This document shows, piece after piece, positions 1 to 10,400 of a DNA stretch of 64,000 nucleotides (the stretch's first letter is position 1; each line of letters starts with the position of its first letter). The translations under genes and the position numbers were made by a program. The DNA lies in assembly GCA_013115135.1 (NCBI GenBank), contig JABANP010000074.1, positions 62,001-126,000 on the forward strand. The letters are read 5' to 3'. This DNA comes from Perkinsus olseni (taxonomy: Eukaryota > Perkinsozoa > Perkinsida > Perkinsidae). The notes beneath the pieces are model-generated. The model was not told the origin of the DNA. It saw only the letters and a program-made list of their open reading frames with translations, and ran no database searches.

Positions 1-71
1 AATTACCCGAGTATTAGATTGTCCTTCTGCATAAAGTGACTTCGGTCGATTCTGGTATACCACCCTCACAG

Positions 72-371
72 CAAGTTCATTTTCAAGGTTGCTGCTCCCG
101 AGGAACTGGCTGACCTCACTAAGAAGTCGCTGCCCGTGGTTCCCTTCTTGTTCTTATTCTACGTGGCGCTGCCGGGATACATCCTCTACCTGGTGGGCGC
201 CGGGGGACTGGGAATGGTAAGCTATTGGTTTGCGTCTGAGTTCTGTCTCGCTGATGATGACAACGCACGTGTCAGGTATTGCAGAAGACCAAGAGTGTAA
301 TGGGCCTGGACGCGAAGGGCGAGGAAGTACCGGTAGCGAGACCAGCAGTGAAAGTGCTGGAGGCTAAATAG
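72..371 (+). CDS. 3' end of an unidentified membrane-protein gene (partial)
   Basis: Two exons are visible. The first starts after a CAG acceptor at 69-71 and ends at 216 before GTAAGC. The second runs from 276 after GTGTCAG to a TAG stop at 369-371. The joined frame gives about 79 residues: a charged start (AAPEELADLTKKSL), one strongly hydrophobic stretch of about 25 residues (PVVPFLFLFYVALPGYILYL, then VGAGG), then a short polar tail ending VKVLEAK. This fits a C-terminal transmembrane anchor followed by a short soluble tail. The upstream part of the gene is outside the window or not recognisable. I do not recognise the family. Confidence is fair for coding and low for function. Confidence 0.6.
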
Positions 372-544
372 TTTCCGTGAAAAACAATTCTTTTGTTCTC
401 AATAATGGAGTCACTTCGTTTCCGGCCGAAGTGATAATACAGTTTCTCCACCCGTCCCACAAAATTTCGATAATAGTTTGTGACTCAATAGTACTGTAGT
501 GAACTAGTAGTACTAATCAAAATTAAACGGTGTACAACCGACGA

Positions 545-616
545 AGGTTCTACCGGGATTTGAACCCAGATCGCCAGATTCAGAGTCTGGAGTGCTAACC
601 GTTACACCATAGAACC
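545..616 (-). tRNA. tRNA-Gln (anticodon CTG), copy 1
   Basis: Read on the minus strand, the 72 nt fold as a standard cloverleaf. The acceptor stem is GGTTCTA with TAGAACC, there is a D-arm with GTGTAACGGTTAGC, the anticodon stem is CCAGA/TCTGG with loop CTCTGAA (anticodon CTG), and the T-arm contains GGGTTCAAATCCC. It closely follows eukaryotic tRNA-Gln. CCA is not encoded. It is the first of four copies in a ~297-bp tandem repeat. Confidence 0.93.
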
Positions 617-841
617 ACGGGTAGGCTTTGGCGACACTAGTCCAGTTCTCATAAGGTTCCTGCTCAGAGTCTCCCTTGCCTTAAAGCCTAAATTGTGAAG
701 TGCAAAGACAAATATGCGGCATGTTGGATTCATCCAATATGCAAATATCTGCAGTAGTGGGTCATATTTCAGGTCGCATCAACGAAGCCGGAAGGATATC
801 TTTCCCGCGGCCAATATTTTTTTGTAATGAATAGTCGACAA

Positions 842-913
842 AGGTTCTACCGGGATTTGAACCCAGATCGCCAGATTCAGAGTCTGGAGTGCTAACCGTT
901 ACACCATAGAACC
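842..913 (-). tRNA. tRNA-Gln (anticodon CTG), copy 2
   Basis: Identical in the tRNA body to copy 1, with the same loop CTCTGAA and intact stems. It sits 297 bp further along in the next repeat unit, so it is probably a functional duplicate. Confidence 0.93.
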
Positions 914-1137
914 ACGGGTGGGCTTCGACAGCACTAATCCAATTCTCATAAGGTTCCTGCTCAGAGTCTCCCTTGCCTTAAAGCCTAAATTGTCAAGTTC
1001 AAAGACAAATATGCGGCATGTTGGATTCATCCAATATGCAAATATCTGCAGTAGTGGGTCATATTTCAGGTCGCATCAACGAAGCCGGATGGATATCTTT
1101 CCCGCGGCCAATATTTTTTGTAATGAATAGTCGACAA

Positions 1138-1209
1138 AGGTTCTACCGGGATTTGAACCCAGATCGCCAGATTCAGAGTGTGGAGTGCTAACCGTTACAC
1201 CATAGAACC
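1138..1209 (-). tRNA. tRNA-Gln (anticodon CTG), copy 3 with an anticodon-stem mismatch
   Basis: Same as copies 1 and 2 except for one base in the 5' side of the anticodon stem (CCACA instead of CCAGA), which breaks one pair with TCTGG. The anticodon is still CTG. The copy may be weak or decaying. Confidence 0.85.
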
Positions 1210-1434
1210 ACGGGTGGGCCTCGACAGCACTAATCCAATTCTCATAAGGTTCCTGCTCAGAGTCTCCCTTGCCTTAAAGCCTAAATTGCCAAGTTCAAAG
1301 ACAAATATGCGGCATGTTGGATTCATCCAATATGCAAATATCTGCAGTAGTGGGTCATATTTCAGGTCGCATCAACGAAGCCGGAAGGATATCTTTCCCG
1401 CGGCCAATATTTTTTTGTAATGAATAGTCGACAA

Positions 1435-1506
1435 AGGTTCTACCGGGTTTTGAACCCAGATCGCCAGATTCAAAGTCTGGAGTGCCAACCGTTACACCAT
1501 AGAACC
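1435..1506 (-). tRNA. tRNA-Gln (anticodon TTG), copy 4
   Basis: The anticodon loop reads CTTTGAA, so the anticodon is TTG rather than CTG. It is still glutamine, but for the CAA codon. A D-loop base and a T-arm base (CAAATCC to CAAAACC) also differ. The T-arm change costs a stem pair or alters the loop edge. This suggests an isoacceptor that arose by point mutation inside the array. Confidence 0.85.
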
Positions 1507-1733
1507 ACGGGTGGGCTACGTCAGCACTAATCCAATTCTCATAAGGTTCCTGCTCAGAGTCTCCCTTGCCTTAAAGCCTAAATGGTCAAGTTCAAAGACA
1601 AATATGCGGCATGTTGGATTCATCCAATATGCAAATATCTGCAGTAGTGGGTCATATTTCAGGTCGCATCAACGAAGCCGGAAGGATATCTTTCCCGCGG
1701 CCAATATCGTTTCGTAATGGATACAGTCGATAA

Positions 1734-1756
1734 AGGATCTACCGGGATTTGAACCC
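1734..1756 (-). pseudogene. tRNA-Gln 3' stub
   Basis: Only the 3' acceptor strand and T-arm of the tRNA remain (about 23 nt), with a mutated acceptor stem (ggatcta instead of ggttcta). Identity to the array stops abruptly at 1756, which marks the array edge. Confidence 0.75.
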
Positions 1757-2359
1757 TAACGGTGGAGCCTCCACCGTGCACCCGCTGAGTCTTGAACTGC
1801 GAGTAAATCAGTGCACATCAAGAGCACCGAAGCACTATCATCCAGCTGTTACCCTGCATAACGACACGCAACAGCACGTCTATCGTGGCGCAACTCGGCA
1901 TCTGATTGTTCGTATCGCTTGGGAGGCGGGGACCGTATCCTACAGCGTGACTCCGGCAGCAGGTGGGTCCTTAACGGCGAAAATACACGCAGTCTATGTG
2001 TCATGGACACAGTCGACCACCCAGATACAGATTGCTGCTCCTTCGCTGGCAGTTAGTTCGAAGTATTCTTCCATACATCGCTGGCGTCGTGTTCGAGTAA
2101 CTCATTTGATCGGGTCGTCAGCAGTTGTTGAATTAAGTAAGTAAAAGCCAACTCAAGCCAACAACTGATAAAATCTTGTTAACATGATTCCATTGCGCTT
2201 GCAATGAACTCTCGTGCTTGAAACATGTGCCGATGATAGGGAACGCGTATTATCAGGCAAAGAACAGTCGTTGTGAGAAACGAGTTGCGGACGTACCCTG
2301 CAGATTGCAGCGTATGAATCTCAAATGTGCCACCAAGAAGAGTTCACTTGTCGCCAAAT
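1757..2359. other. stretch without a confident gene
   Basis: A plus-strand open frame of about 131 codons begins inside the tRNA stub and has no recognisable domain. I treat it as chance. No RNA gene or clear repeat is seen here. Confidence 0.4.
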
Positions 2360-3700
2360 CTAGGATATTGTAGACGACAGAAGAATACCAAAGAACGTCC
2401 TGTCGCCCAGGGGATCGCTGGGTATGCCCTCGAAGGATACAGAGTTATCATCGCTGGCGAGATCATCGGAAATTGCGCCAGTCTCAGAAATAAACGGAGC
2501 ACAAGTTGTTCGGTAATCGAGAAGTCCTTTGAGGAGTAGACCCTCACTCGAAGGCCTGCCTATTAGCAACACATTATCATTATCATATCCCATACACGCC
2601 AGCATAGAAGCTGTCTTGGGCTGGAGGGAGCCTGTGGAAACATCCAAGGCGATGCACTCGGCTTCTTGGGACAATGCACCCAGAAAGTCTCGGAATCTGC
2701 CCAGGCCACTTCGAGCAAGCAGAGGGTAACCGTAGTCGAGAGCCCCGGAAATGTAAGATTGTCTGATCCGACTTAGAGCAGTGAAATTGAGAGTGTCATA
2801 CGAGCTATACACAGCAGTGCCAGTAGGTAGCCCAAGAGGCTGCACGGTGATCGCCACTGAGCAATTGGGGAGCACTAATGAAGCGGAAATTGTCGGAGTG
2901 AGGTGCAGCTCCCGGATGAATAGTGTCGCGATCTGCTCGTCCATTGGCAGCTCAGTCACACATTCGACGCCGGAGCCTGCTCTCGTTGCCGGGGCTAGGT
3001 CATCGCCGAGAAACGTCCATCTAAGCGACACCTGAACGCGACACGATGCATTCGAGGCATTTAATAGAAGGTTGTGATTCCGTGACGCGGACGCGGCGGC
3101 GAGCATACGAAACACTCAACGGGATGATCAGCTTGCAGCAAGCTTAAATATCCACTCACCATAGACTGGCCGAGGGCCGTTCTGATCCGACGCATGTGGT
3201 GCTTCGTACGACGGGCGCACTCCAACCACACGGCCACGGTCGCTTTCGGAGCTTCCACCCACAGGAATGTCGACACCGAACCTTTGACGAACACGCTAAG
3301 CGTATCGATGATCTCCAGGACTACCCCGTATCCTTTTCTTCTCGTATTTCTCGCTGAAGAGCTTCACCCAACGATCGAAGTTTTGTAGTCGATTATCGAT
3401 CATTTGTCGATCAACTGGAGTCGCTCGATGGAATGCAACAACCTGACCAGTGAGGTTTCCAGATAGACTGTCGAGAATCATTCTCCGTTTCAGAATACCA
3501 TCGAAGAAACTTACCTCATCAGGCCTATCGAAGTCCAAGCCAATTGTAAGTATCTCAGTCTGAGGCTTTCGACAAATCACTTCTCGTATCGACGACAGCA
3601 TGAGCTCGCGAACAAACTGCCACGGTTTCTGAAACGTACGGTAGCCATTGTGTTCTCCCACGGTCAGTGCAAATTGAGCGGAAGTGTTGATTCAGCGCTA
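2360..3700 (-). CDS. unidentified multi-exon protein
   Basis: At least three coding segments are read on the minus strand. About 3700-3515 encodes TVGEHNGYRTFQKPWQF and onwards, ending at RPDE before GTAAGT. About 3475-3165 encodes NRLQNFDRWVKLFSEKYEKK, then GYGVVLEIIDTLSVFVKGS and a cationic stretch (ECARRTKHHMRRIR), ending before GTGAGT. About 3110-2360 is an open run of roughly 250 residues with potential N-glycosylation sites, stopping at TAG. Between EKYEKK and GYGVV the frame shifts by one base at an A-run near 3334, which could be a sequencing error, a tiny missed intron or real damage. No family is recognised. The strand is supported by the long open segment and good donors. Confidence 0.5.
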
Positions 3701-4355
3701 CACGAGCCACTGCATCCGGTGACTTAGAAAGTTGCACTACATACAACCTCTGTTAGAGCGAGGGATGTAGCGGCCGCCCGACCTTCGCGGGGACAGCCTC
3801 ATTCCTCTCGGAATCCCAGCGACACTCCGCAGCTGCTTTGTTGCCAGACGGCTGGTTGTAGACAAATACGAGCTGCTCGTGGGAGGGGTGATTGAGCGAC
3901 ATTAGGGACGATGCCCGAGTAGGGACTGTCTCACTTGGATCACAAGAGGACAGGAGAAGGCCAATCTTGATGAAGCTACAGGTATTCCCTAAGGGCCAAA
4001 GCTCCCAGGATCAGTAGATATTCTTCAGGAGCATCGGGATAGTGCGGCAGTATAGCAGTGCCACTGACGATGCCCCTTATAAGGCAGACAGGAAGCCGCT
4101 TGCCCACGTTCCCCATCCGACTCCTAACTGTATGTCTAGCTAGCATGGCTCCCCGTCAAACCTGGAAGAACTCGACAACAGATATGGCTACCCGTGAACT
4201 GCCGGCGGCAGTCTGCCGCACGATCTGACCAACGCGACACATGAGCCACTGATATATTATATATGATATAGTGATAAGTGTGCCTCGTTACTCGGCACCT
4301 GATCTTCAATCAGAGCTAAACCGGCATTGTAATAGGCGACTCCACAATTTTCGAC
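3701..4355. other. stretch without a confident gene
   Basis: No exon with convincing splice sites, RNA gene or repeat was seen. A short AT-rich run (tatattatatatgatata) lies near 4252. Confidence 0.35.
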
Positions 4356-4731
4356 CTAGAGTTGCTGGCCGGCTCTCCAGTATCCCTCAATATTGCCGCC
4401 GCTGCTCGAGCTGTAAGAACCGCTGGTAGACTCCGTGTGTCCAGCTACGCCATCGACTCCCGCTGCGAACTCCTCAGCAACCATCCAATCGACATTGTCC
4501 AGGTTCATCACCTTGCTCTGACTTCGCCACTTATCCTCCAGCCTCTTCGCCAAGTTAATCTGATCAAACAATAACACTCATTGGTGAGCGGCGATGCTCG
4601 CCCTTACGATATGATTTTGCCACTGAGGTGGGCAACCAGCTCGTGATAGAAGGTGTGGCCCCCACCCTTGAGCAGGGGCGACAATATCACTCTTCACCGC
4701 CAAGGATGTAAAGAGCATGAACTGACGGCGA
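4356..4731 (-). CDS. paralog-family protein, copy A
   Basis: One exon (4731-4608) follows a TTCTCTCCTCAG acceptor and encodes RRQFMLFTSL, then AGCPPQWQNHI. The intron 4607-4560 (GTAAGG...ATCAG) joins it to INLAKRLEDKW and an acidic/Ser-rich tail ending at a stop at 4356. Copy B at 10 kb has the same exon with the same boundaries: RRQ.ML..SL..K.D, AGCPPQWQNHI, then IN.AK.LE.KW. Conservation of the protein, the splice phase and the join shows a real gene family. Upstream exons probably reach about 4960, because both copies share GATGATATGAG before a donor. Function is unknown. Confidence 0.6.
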
Positions 4732-5302
4732 CTGAGGAGAGAATATATATCGACCCACCACCGCAGACGAGCCATCGGCATTCAGCAAGATTGATAACGA
4801 AGGACAACAACGATGCACCACGGATTATCGAAATTAGCCCGAACCAAAGTAATGCGAGCCACATAAAACAATAACCAACCTCATATCATCCTTCCCTCCG
4901 TAGCCTGGGGCATGGGTGTACATAGGGAAAAGGATTGAGACTGAAATGAACCGGGATGCCGATGAGCGTACCACAACAAATCATATAAGTTTGACAGTCC
5001 GAAAAGCTTTTCATTGCAAAAGTTTTAATTCACTATAGAACGAGCCGAAACAAACTGCTTCACATCATAGTCTCGTAGGCCCTCGAGCGCACTTCTCTCC
5101 TTATCAGACTTCGGCGAAAACCCACTCTTCCTCTGCAGCTTCGTCTGAAATACCAGCGCACGAACATGCAACCCGTAGACCACGGTCCGCAGCGAACATG
5201 GCTCCCCGTCGAAGAGGCTTCAAGGGAGATACTCCCAGTATATCGTCAAGCCGACCGTCTGGCGTCAGCTAATCGACGACAACCAACCGTTGGTAACTTA
5301 CC

Positions 5303-5401
5303 AGACTTCGCCACTGAGGTGGGCAATCAGCTCGTGATAGGAGAATTGGCCCCCACCCTCGAGCAGGGTCGCCAGTCTCACTCTTCACTACTATATAAGC
5401 T
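5303..5401 (-). pseudogene. third, diverged copy of the paralog-family exon
   Basis: The minus strand reads GWGPILLSRADCPPQWRSL before GTAAGTT, clearly related to GWGPHLLSRAGCPPQWQNHI of copy A, with DNA similarity extending over about 100 bp. The upstream part is degraded (an in-frame stop-like region around 5401) and the expected following exon was not found, so it is probably a fragment. Confidence 0.5.
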
Positions 5402-5584
5402 GACAAGAAGAGAAGAAGACTCGGTCGGCCAGGCATCAGGGAGTGCCAGATGGCACTCCCACTAATAACTTGAATGCGTGGATAAACATGGAGAGGAGTA
5501 CTGCTGACAGCTCCCTAGAGAACAGCTGAGAGACTGAACAAAACCCACACTAGCTTTTGTGAAACGTTGAACAATGTGCCGCAT

Positions 5585-8500
5585 TCAAGGTCTCATTATA
5601 TGGACGCCCCCCTGTGAAGTCGCGACAGCTAGAATGTTTCGATTGGGATGATGGGACATTCCTGTGACTTCTCCGCTGTGTGCGTAAGGTACCACGTTCT
5701 CAAGCTCACCCGTCGCGGTGTCGAAGCAGTAACTGAGAAAGAGCCAGTACTCGGGAGCGATCTAAACCCAATCGGCATGACTGTGAATTCTCAACCACCA
5801 CGAGCCCCAGCCAATGCACGGACGAATACGAGTGGGCGGATCCCATATCACGCTACATCGTCCGATCTTCTGCCGCAGCATAGATCCACCTTCCAGCATG
5901 AGATGTGCATAACAGAACGAAGTCTCCCTTACCGTCACGTTTACCTGCAACGAGAGATCAGTTACTCACCAGCCCAGGGACAGTCTCTGAGGGACTTGCT
6001 ATTAGCGGGATAAAACCTGGGCAGCCAGGCCGTTCTCAAGATAATACGCAACATGGCCGGGCTAGTGCCGGATGCGCACCGCTGCTATGGGGCGCGGAGA
6101 ACTTCAACCGAACGAGAGAAACTACCTACCCAAGATATTACCCGACTCGTACGACTTGAGCAATTGCCCAGAGACCGTCATATGATGGACGGTGCTCGAT
6201 TGCTGGCAAATAAGTAGTGTGTCCTCGCTCTGGCCTGCAGAGGAATCACTCGGCACGATAACAATGTCGCGAACCTGAAAAGGAGGTGATACGTGCTCAG
6301 AAGATACTTCTCGTGAGGCCCCCAGGGGGCCTCACGCAAAACGAAGGGGGCCGCCCCCTTACATCCAATGTGATGTTCTCGTTTTGATATGATGGTGGAG
6401 GGGGTGGAAACTTATGAAGGATCTCGCTGGATCGCAAGTCGAATACCCTTACGAATCCATCAGCACATCCGCTGACTACCTATTAAGAGAGCACGCTGAT
6501 ACGCCAGAAATCATGCCGAGACGAAAGAGCTGTCGCCTACCAATCGCTGATGCCCGGGACCGTCAGCGAAACCAACACAATTGACATAACTCGTGTGGCC
6601 ACGGAACTCTTTTAATGTACGACCGGAGTGCATTCCATGTAGCCTGCAAGTATTGTCGAGGGAGCCTGAGACAAAAGTAGAGCGATTTTCAAGTTCATGA
6701 CGAAGGGTCCGCGAGCCTGGTTAGTGAAGATCCGGCTCTACTATCGAGTTCTCAGAAGTAGGGGGATCCTCGCAGACAGGATCAAGCCGCACAGATAGTA
6801 ATCAGACCGACATCGAGTGGTTCGCCGTATCATGAGATATGACCCTCCGGGACGCTCAGTGATGCTGTAAAGCCTCTATACCATGGTAGACGATGCTCAC
6901 CTGTGAGGATCTTCTGATTGTCCCTACTGAATTCCAAGCACGTTATACCATCAGAGTGCACACTCTTGAATTCACCTGTAACATGGTACATAAGCGAACC
7001 GCTAAGAACCGACCGAGAAGTGTGCTCAGGAATAGCTGTGGTGACAAGAGCGGAACTCACGAGTAATCTGTCCAGTGTGAATATCCCATACTCTGGCAGT
7101 GCCCTTGTCATCACCGGAAACTAGGGTGTTGCTATCATGGCTAAAGGCGAGACTGAGGACCTTCGATCCATCAGGGTGACACATGAACCTAGAATAGGAC
7201 ACAAGTTTTATCACAACGATAAACCCGCACTACTCTTTTTTCGCTTGGTAGGGCAGGTCTTCCTTGTTTCGTTTCCCGGTCCTGTGGTTCCAAACCTCAA
7301 TGAGCCCATCGGCAGCTCCTGTTACCAAAAACCTGAGCACAACATATTTCTCATGGTTTCTCACCATGCCGAAAAGAGCGTCGATTCTCCAAAATGCAGA
7401 ACAATGCAGAATGTCCAACCCCACCAGAACGAGCCGAGATAGCAGAGAGAATCCTAAACCTGTGTCTTCCACGTCAAACAGAATTGCGGATCCTGTGCGA
7501 GGCAAGCGCTGGAGATCTTTGAGATATCTATAAGATCTGATCTAATGCCCCAAAAACTCACTGTCCAGAAGGGGAAAACGCAATAGACTCGGGATGCGCG
7601 CCTTTTCCGAACTTGAGAATCTTTGACGTGTGCGTTGGAGGCTCTTCCGCAACAGCGTAATCTTGTACTGAAGAGTGTGCAGACTGGCGCAGATCGCATA
7701 GCCGGATATAAAGGCCGGCCTACCTTCCACATTACGTGACTTGGGCGCGGTTGTTCCTCTGAATATATCAATCTTCTCTCCTGAAATGGGAATGGCTATC
7801 TCCTTCTGAGCGATTTGAAACGGACAGCTTGGCACCAGAAGATTGAAACAGACAAACGACAGAAACCTCGCAACGATTTGACTAAGACACTCTGTGGTGA
7901 TTCTCCCAAGAGAACTGCACTGTTCCTAGAGCACGCGCCGTCCAAAAAGTGAAGCGAAGCACAGCTCCAGTTTCTCGGAACAAACTCCTCGGTCTGAGCC
8001 GATGAGGCCCAGGGCATGTCCCGCACTCACCAGGTGGGAGCAAGTTTGCATTTTGTTGGTACTTCAAAGCCTGATTGAGCAGCGTTAATAACCGTTGTCC
8101 GTCCGCCTCTCGAAGGAATGGACGGGCTCTCTCACCTACCGAACAACATAGGTTACGCCGGCATCATACAATCATTCGACCTATCGTACTACATCAAATG
8201 CGCGTTGAACCGCCACCCACTCACTCAGCTTCTTTCTCCTGACTTCGGGTTTTTCTTCTCCTTGGTACAGCTCGCTCTCAACCGGTATATACGGCTGCAC
8301 AACCAGTCAAGTCCGAGGAGTTTTCCGACGCGCCAATGATTTCTTGATAACTTGGCCACGCTCGACCTACCTTATTCAACAAGGAATCTAGCCTCCGGTA
8401 CGTGAGGTTCTTCTGGCTATCACCCTTCATGCTCTGCATAGGAGCGCTATGTTTCAATAGTAACGCACAAAGCTGCTTCTCACCGGCCCCAAGACACTCC

Positions 8501-9400
8501 AGGAAAGCCTGAGGTGCAGTCAGATTCGCCGCAGATTCACATTCCCAGCGAGCTCACTAACCTGCTCGTATATATCTTGCAGAAGGTCCTTGGGGAGCTG
8601 CACGGTGGCGAGAGCCTGAATTACTTTGTCCCACCTGAGACCAACCCGAGTGAGACTTCGAAGCCGTCTACCGAGCAGACTCTAGCCCAAGACAGGCAAG
8701 AGATGGGCCGATCCACTCAATCATACATTCCAAGCGCCGAGGACTGAACCTCTTCAATGCGAGTGAGTGGCTGTTCAACTCAAACTATGCGCCTGCGACA
8801 CAGTCGAAAACGCATCGTTCATGTTACCGTCCGTGATTGATATCCTCACAGAACCCATCAACGGACTCCACTGCATTCAAGTAGATCTGGGACTCTTCTT
8901 GAAGTGTCTGACAGGCGATCATCGGCTTGCGTGAGAAAGCCAGCAATCAGAAAGCCAGGGTATCGGTCTCCCGGGGCCCCCAGAGAGGGCAAATCCCCTA
9001 TTCATCTATAGCGTGGCAGGCGGCCATCGGCCGGCTCGCTCATGAAGTTCAGAAGCCAATCTAATCGGATGAGTGGAAGCCACCATGAATCTTTGTTCTC
9101 AGACACAGTGCTCAAGGGAGGATAGCTGTCACTGATTAATGACTATCAAGAGCAGCTCTCTGTAATGCGATTCTCTGTAGTGAGCGACCCTGGGTCGCCG
9201 AGCCAAAGAAAGTTCAGTAATGATCTTAGAATTCACTCACTCGCATCATGATCATGCTTCGGTGAGTAATTCCGGCTAACTAGCTTAACACCCTGAATCA
9301 CCTGCATAGACCGGTTAAGATTGTTCTCCTTCAGGAACTGTATAATGAGCCGTACAACGTCACCAGAGTCTACAGAAACCTCCTGCGTCGTATCCGCCAT
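5585..9400 (-). CDS. SMU1: SMU1-like WD40 spliceosomal protein
   Basis: A multi-exon gene matches SMU1 from end to end. The N-terminal LisH segment (SGDVVRLIIQFLKENNLNRS) begins at the ATG near 9400. The linker motifs follow (NANLLPPGE near 8040, KIDIFRGTTAPK near 7750). Then come WD40 blades: FLVTGAADGLIEVWNHRTGK (7335-7280), LAFSHDSNTLVSGDDKGT (near 7130), HSGRTLKEFRGHTSYVN (near 6610), GCADGFVRVFDLRSSE (near 6450) and GKRDGKGDFVLLCTSHAG (near 5940). The last exon ends SHHPNRNILAVATSQGG...RP with TGA at 5585. SMU1 works with RED/IK in activating the spliceosomal B complex. Joins were made by hand; family assignment is firm, exon edges less so. One intron (6275-6362) holds strong hairpins. 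Confidence 0.9.
6275..6362 (-). other. hairpin-rich intron of SMU1
   Basis: This is an 88-nt intron between the exons ending ENITLD and starting VRDIVIVPS, with GTAAGG donor and TTTTCAG acceptor. It contains a G/C palindrome at 6344-6360 that abuts the donor and a 25-nt perfect palindrome at 6312-6336 (GTGAGGCCCCC / GGGGGCCTCAC). Folding would hide the 5' splice site and shorten the effective intron. Confidence 0.75.
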
Positions 9401-9879
9401 CTGCAGATCCGGCGAATCGGCACTGGACATCGGCAAGGAACCCACAGTAAACTTTCGTGAGCCAATTGGTAAGCAATCCGCCACGAATCCCGTATTTGCT
9501 ACGACCGAAAACTCAACATAGGTTGCAATTTGCAACTTGCAAAATAAATCTTACTACCGGATCACGATGATCCATCAGTGAGCCCTTCACTCGTGCTCTC
9601 GCATCAATGGTACAAGTAATTTACAACAAATTATACAGAGGCAATAGTAAAGTGATAGTCGCAACCATCACATTCACATCAGATAACCAGGAATCATTCC
9701 GATCTCTCGTGCATGCGCATCAGTTGAGTAGGCACCTGAACAGATGATTTGGGACGATGCCGGGTTGACCACTTCCATCTTTCTAGGAATGTTTCTTGCA
9801 GATCACCATGATCGGCTACAACGACCCTTGCTGGGAATCATCGCAACATGGCTGTTCCGCCGGAGTCTGAGCTTCTATG

Positions 9880-10400
9880 TCCTTGCACCAGCGAAAGGTG
9901 TTGGCACCCGATCCATCGCCAAGTTCACCTCCGAATAGAACGATCTGGTCGTGCACTCCTCAGCCACACATCTATCTATCTCATACTCCTCAACAAATTT
10001 TCTCTTCTGCCATTTCTCCTCCAGAATCTTCGCCATGTTGATCTGAAATAACATCGAAGGTAGACACGGTCATTGCGTAGACCATAGATGAGCGTGCTGG
10101 GCGAGATTACCAGTCCAGCTGAGAGAGTCTGAAGTCCGGCCAGCTCAGTCCGCCAAGAGGAAGGTGCAAAGGCAAAACCGAAGCAGCTTCGCCGAGGCTC
10201 ATTCTGGCGCAGATTCCGCGAAGAATTCATTACAAGAAATGAGTAATTTACCCCCAGCAGCCCGAATTCCTACGATATGATTTTGCCACTGAGGTGGACA
10301 TCCAGCTCTATGTAAAATCTTGAGCCCCCAGTTCTGCCCAGGGGCTACAAGTTTATCACATTTGATAACCAGCGATACATAGAGCATCAACTGGCGGCGA
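9880..10400 (-). CDS. paralog-family protein, copy B
   Basis: Exon 10400-10274 follows a TTGCTCAG acceptor and encodes RRQLMLYVSL and then AGCPPQWQNHI, ending before GTAGG. The next exon starts at 10042 after TTATTTCAG and encodes INMAKILEEKWQ, then CVAEEC, and ends near 9934 before GTGAAC or at a stop near 9880. Gene structure and protein match copy A at 4.4-4.7 kb, with one residue inserted. Upstream coding may reach 10670. Two family members therefore flank SMU1 on the same strand. Function is unknown. Confidence 0.6.

Larger units (their letters stand above)
545..1756. repeat. ~297-bp tandem repeat carrying tRNA-Gln genes
   Basis: Four head-to-tail units begin at 545, 842, 1138 and 1435, plus the stub at 1734. 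Each unit has one tRNA-Gln on the minus strand and a ~225-bp spacer that is almost identical between units. The spacing is 296-298 bp. High spacer identity indicates recent amplification or ongoing homogenisation. Confidence 0.95.

Noticed and set aside
1749..2144. 131-codon plus-strand open frame next to the tRNA array
   Set aside because: It begins inside the tRNA stub, shows no domain or splice context, and its composition is not convincing.
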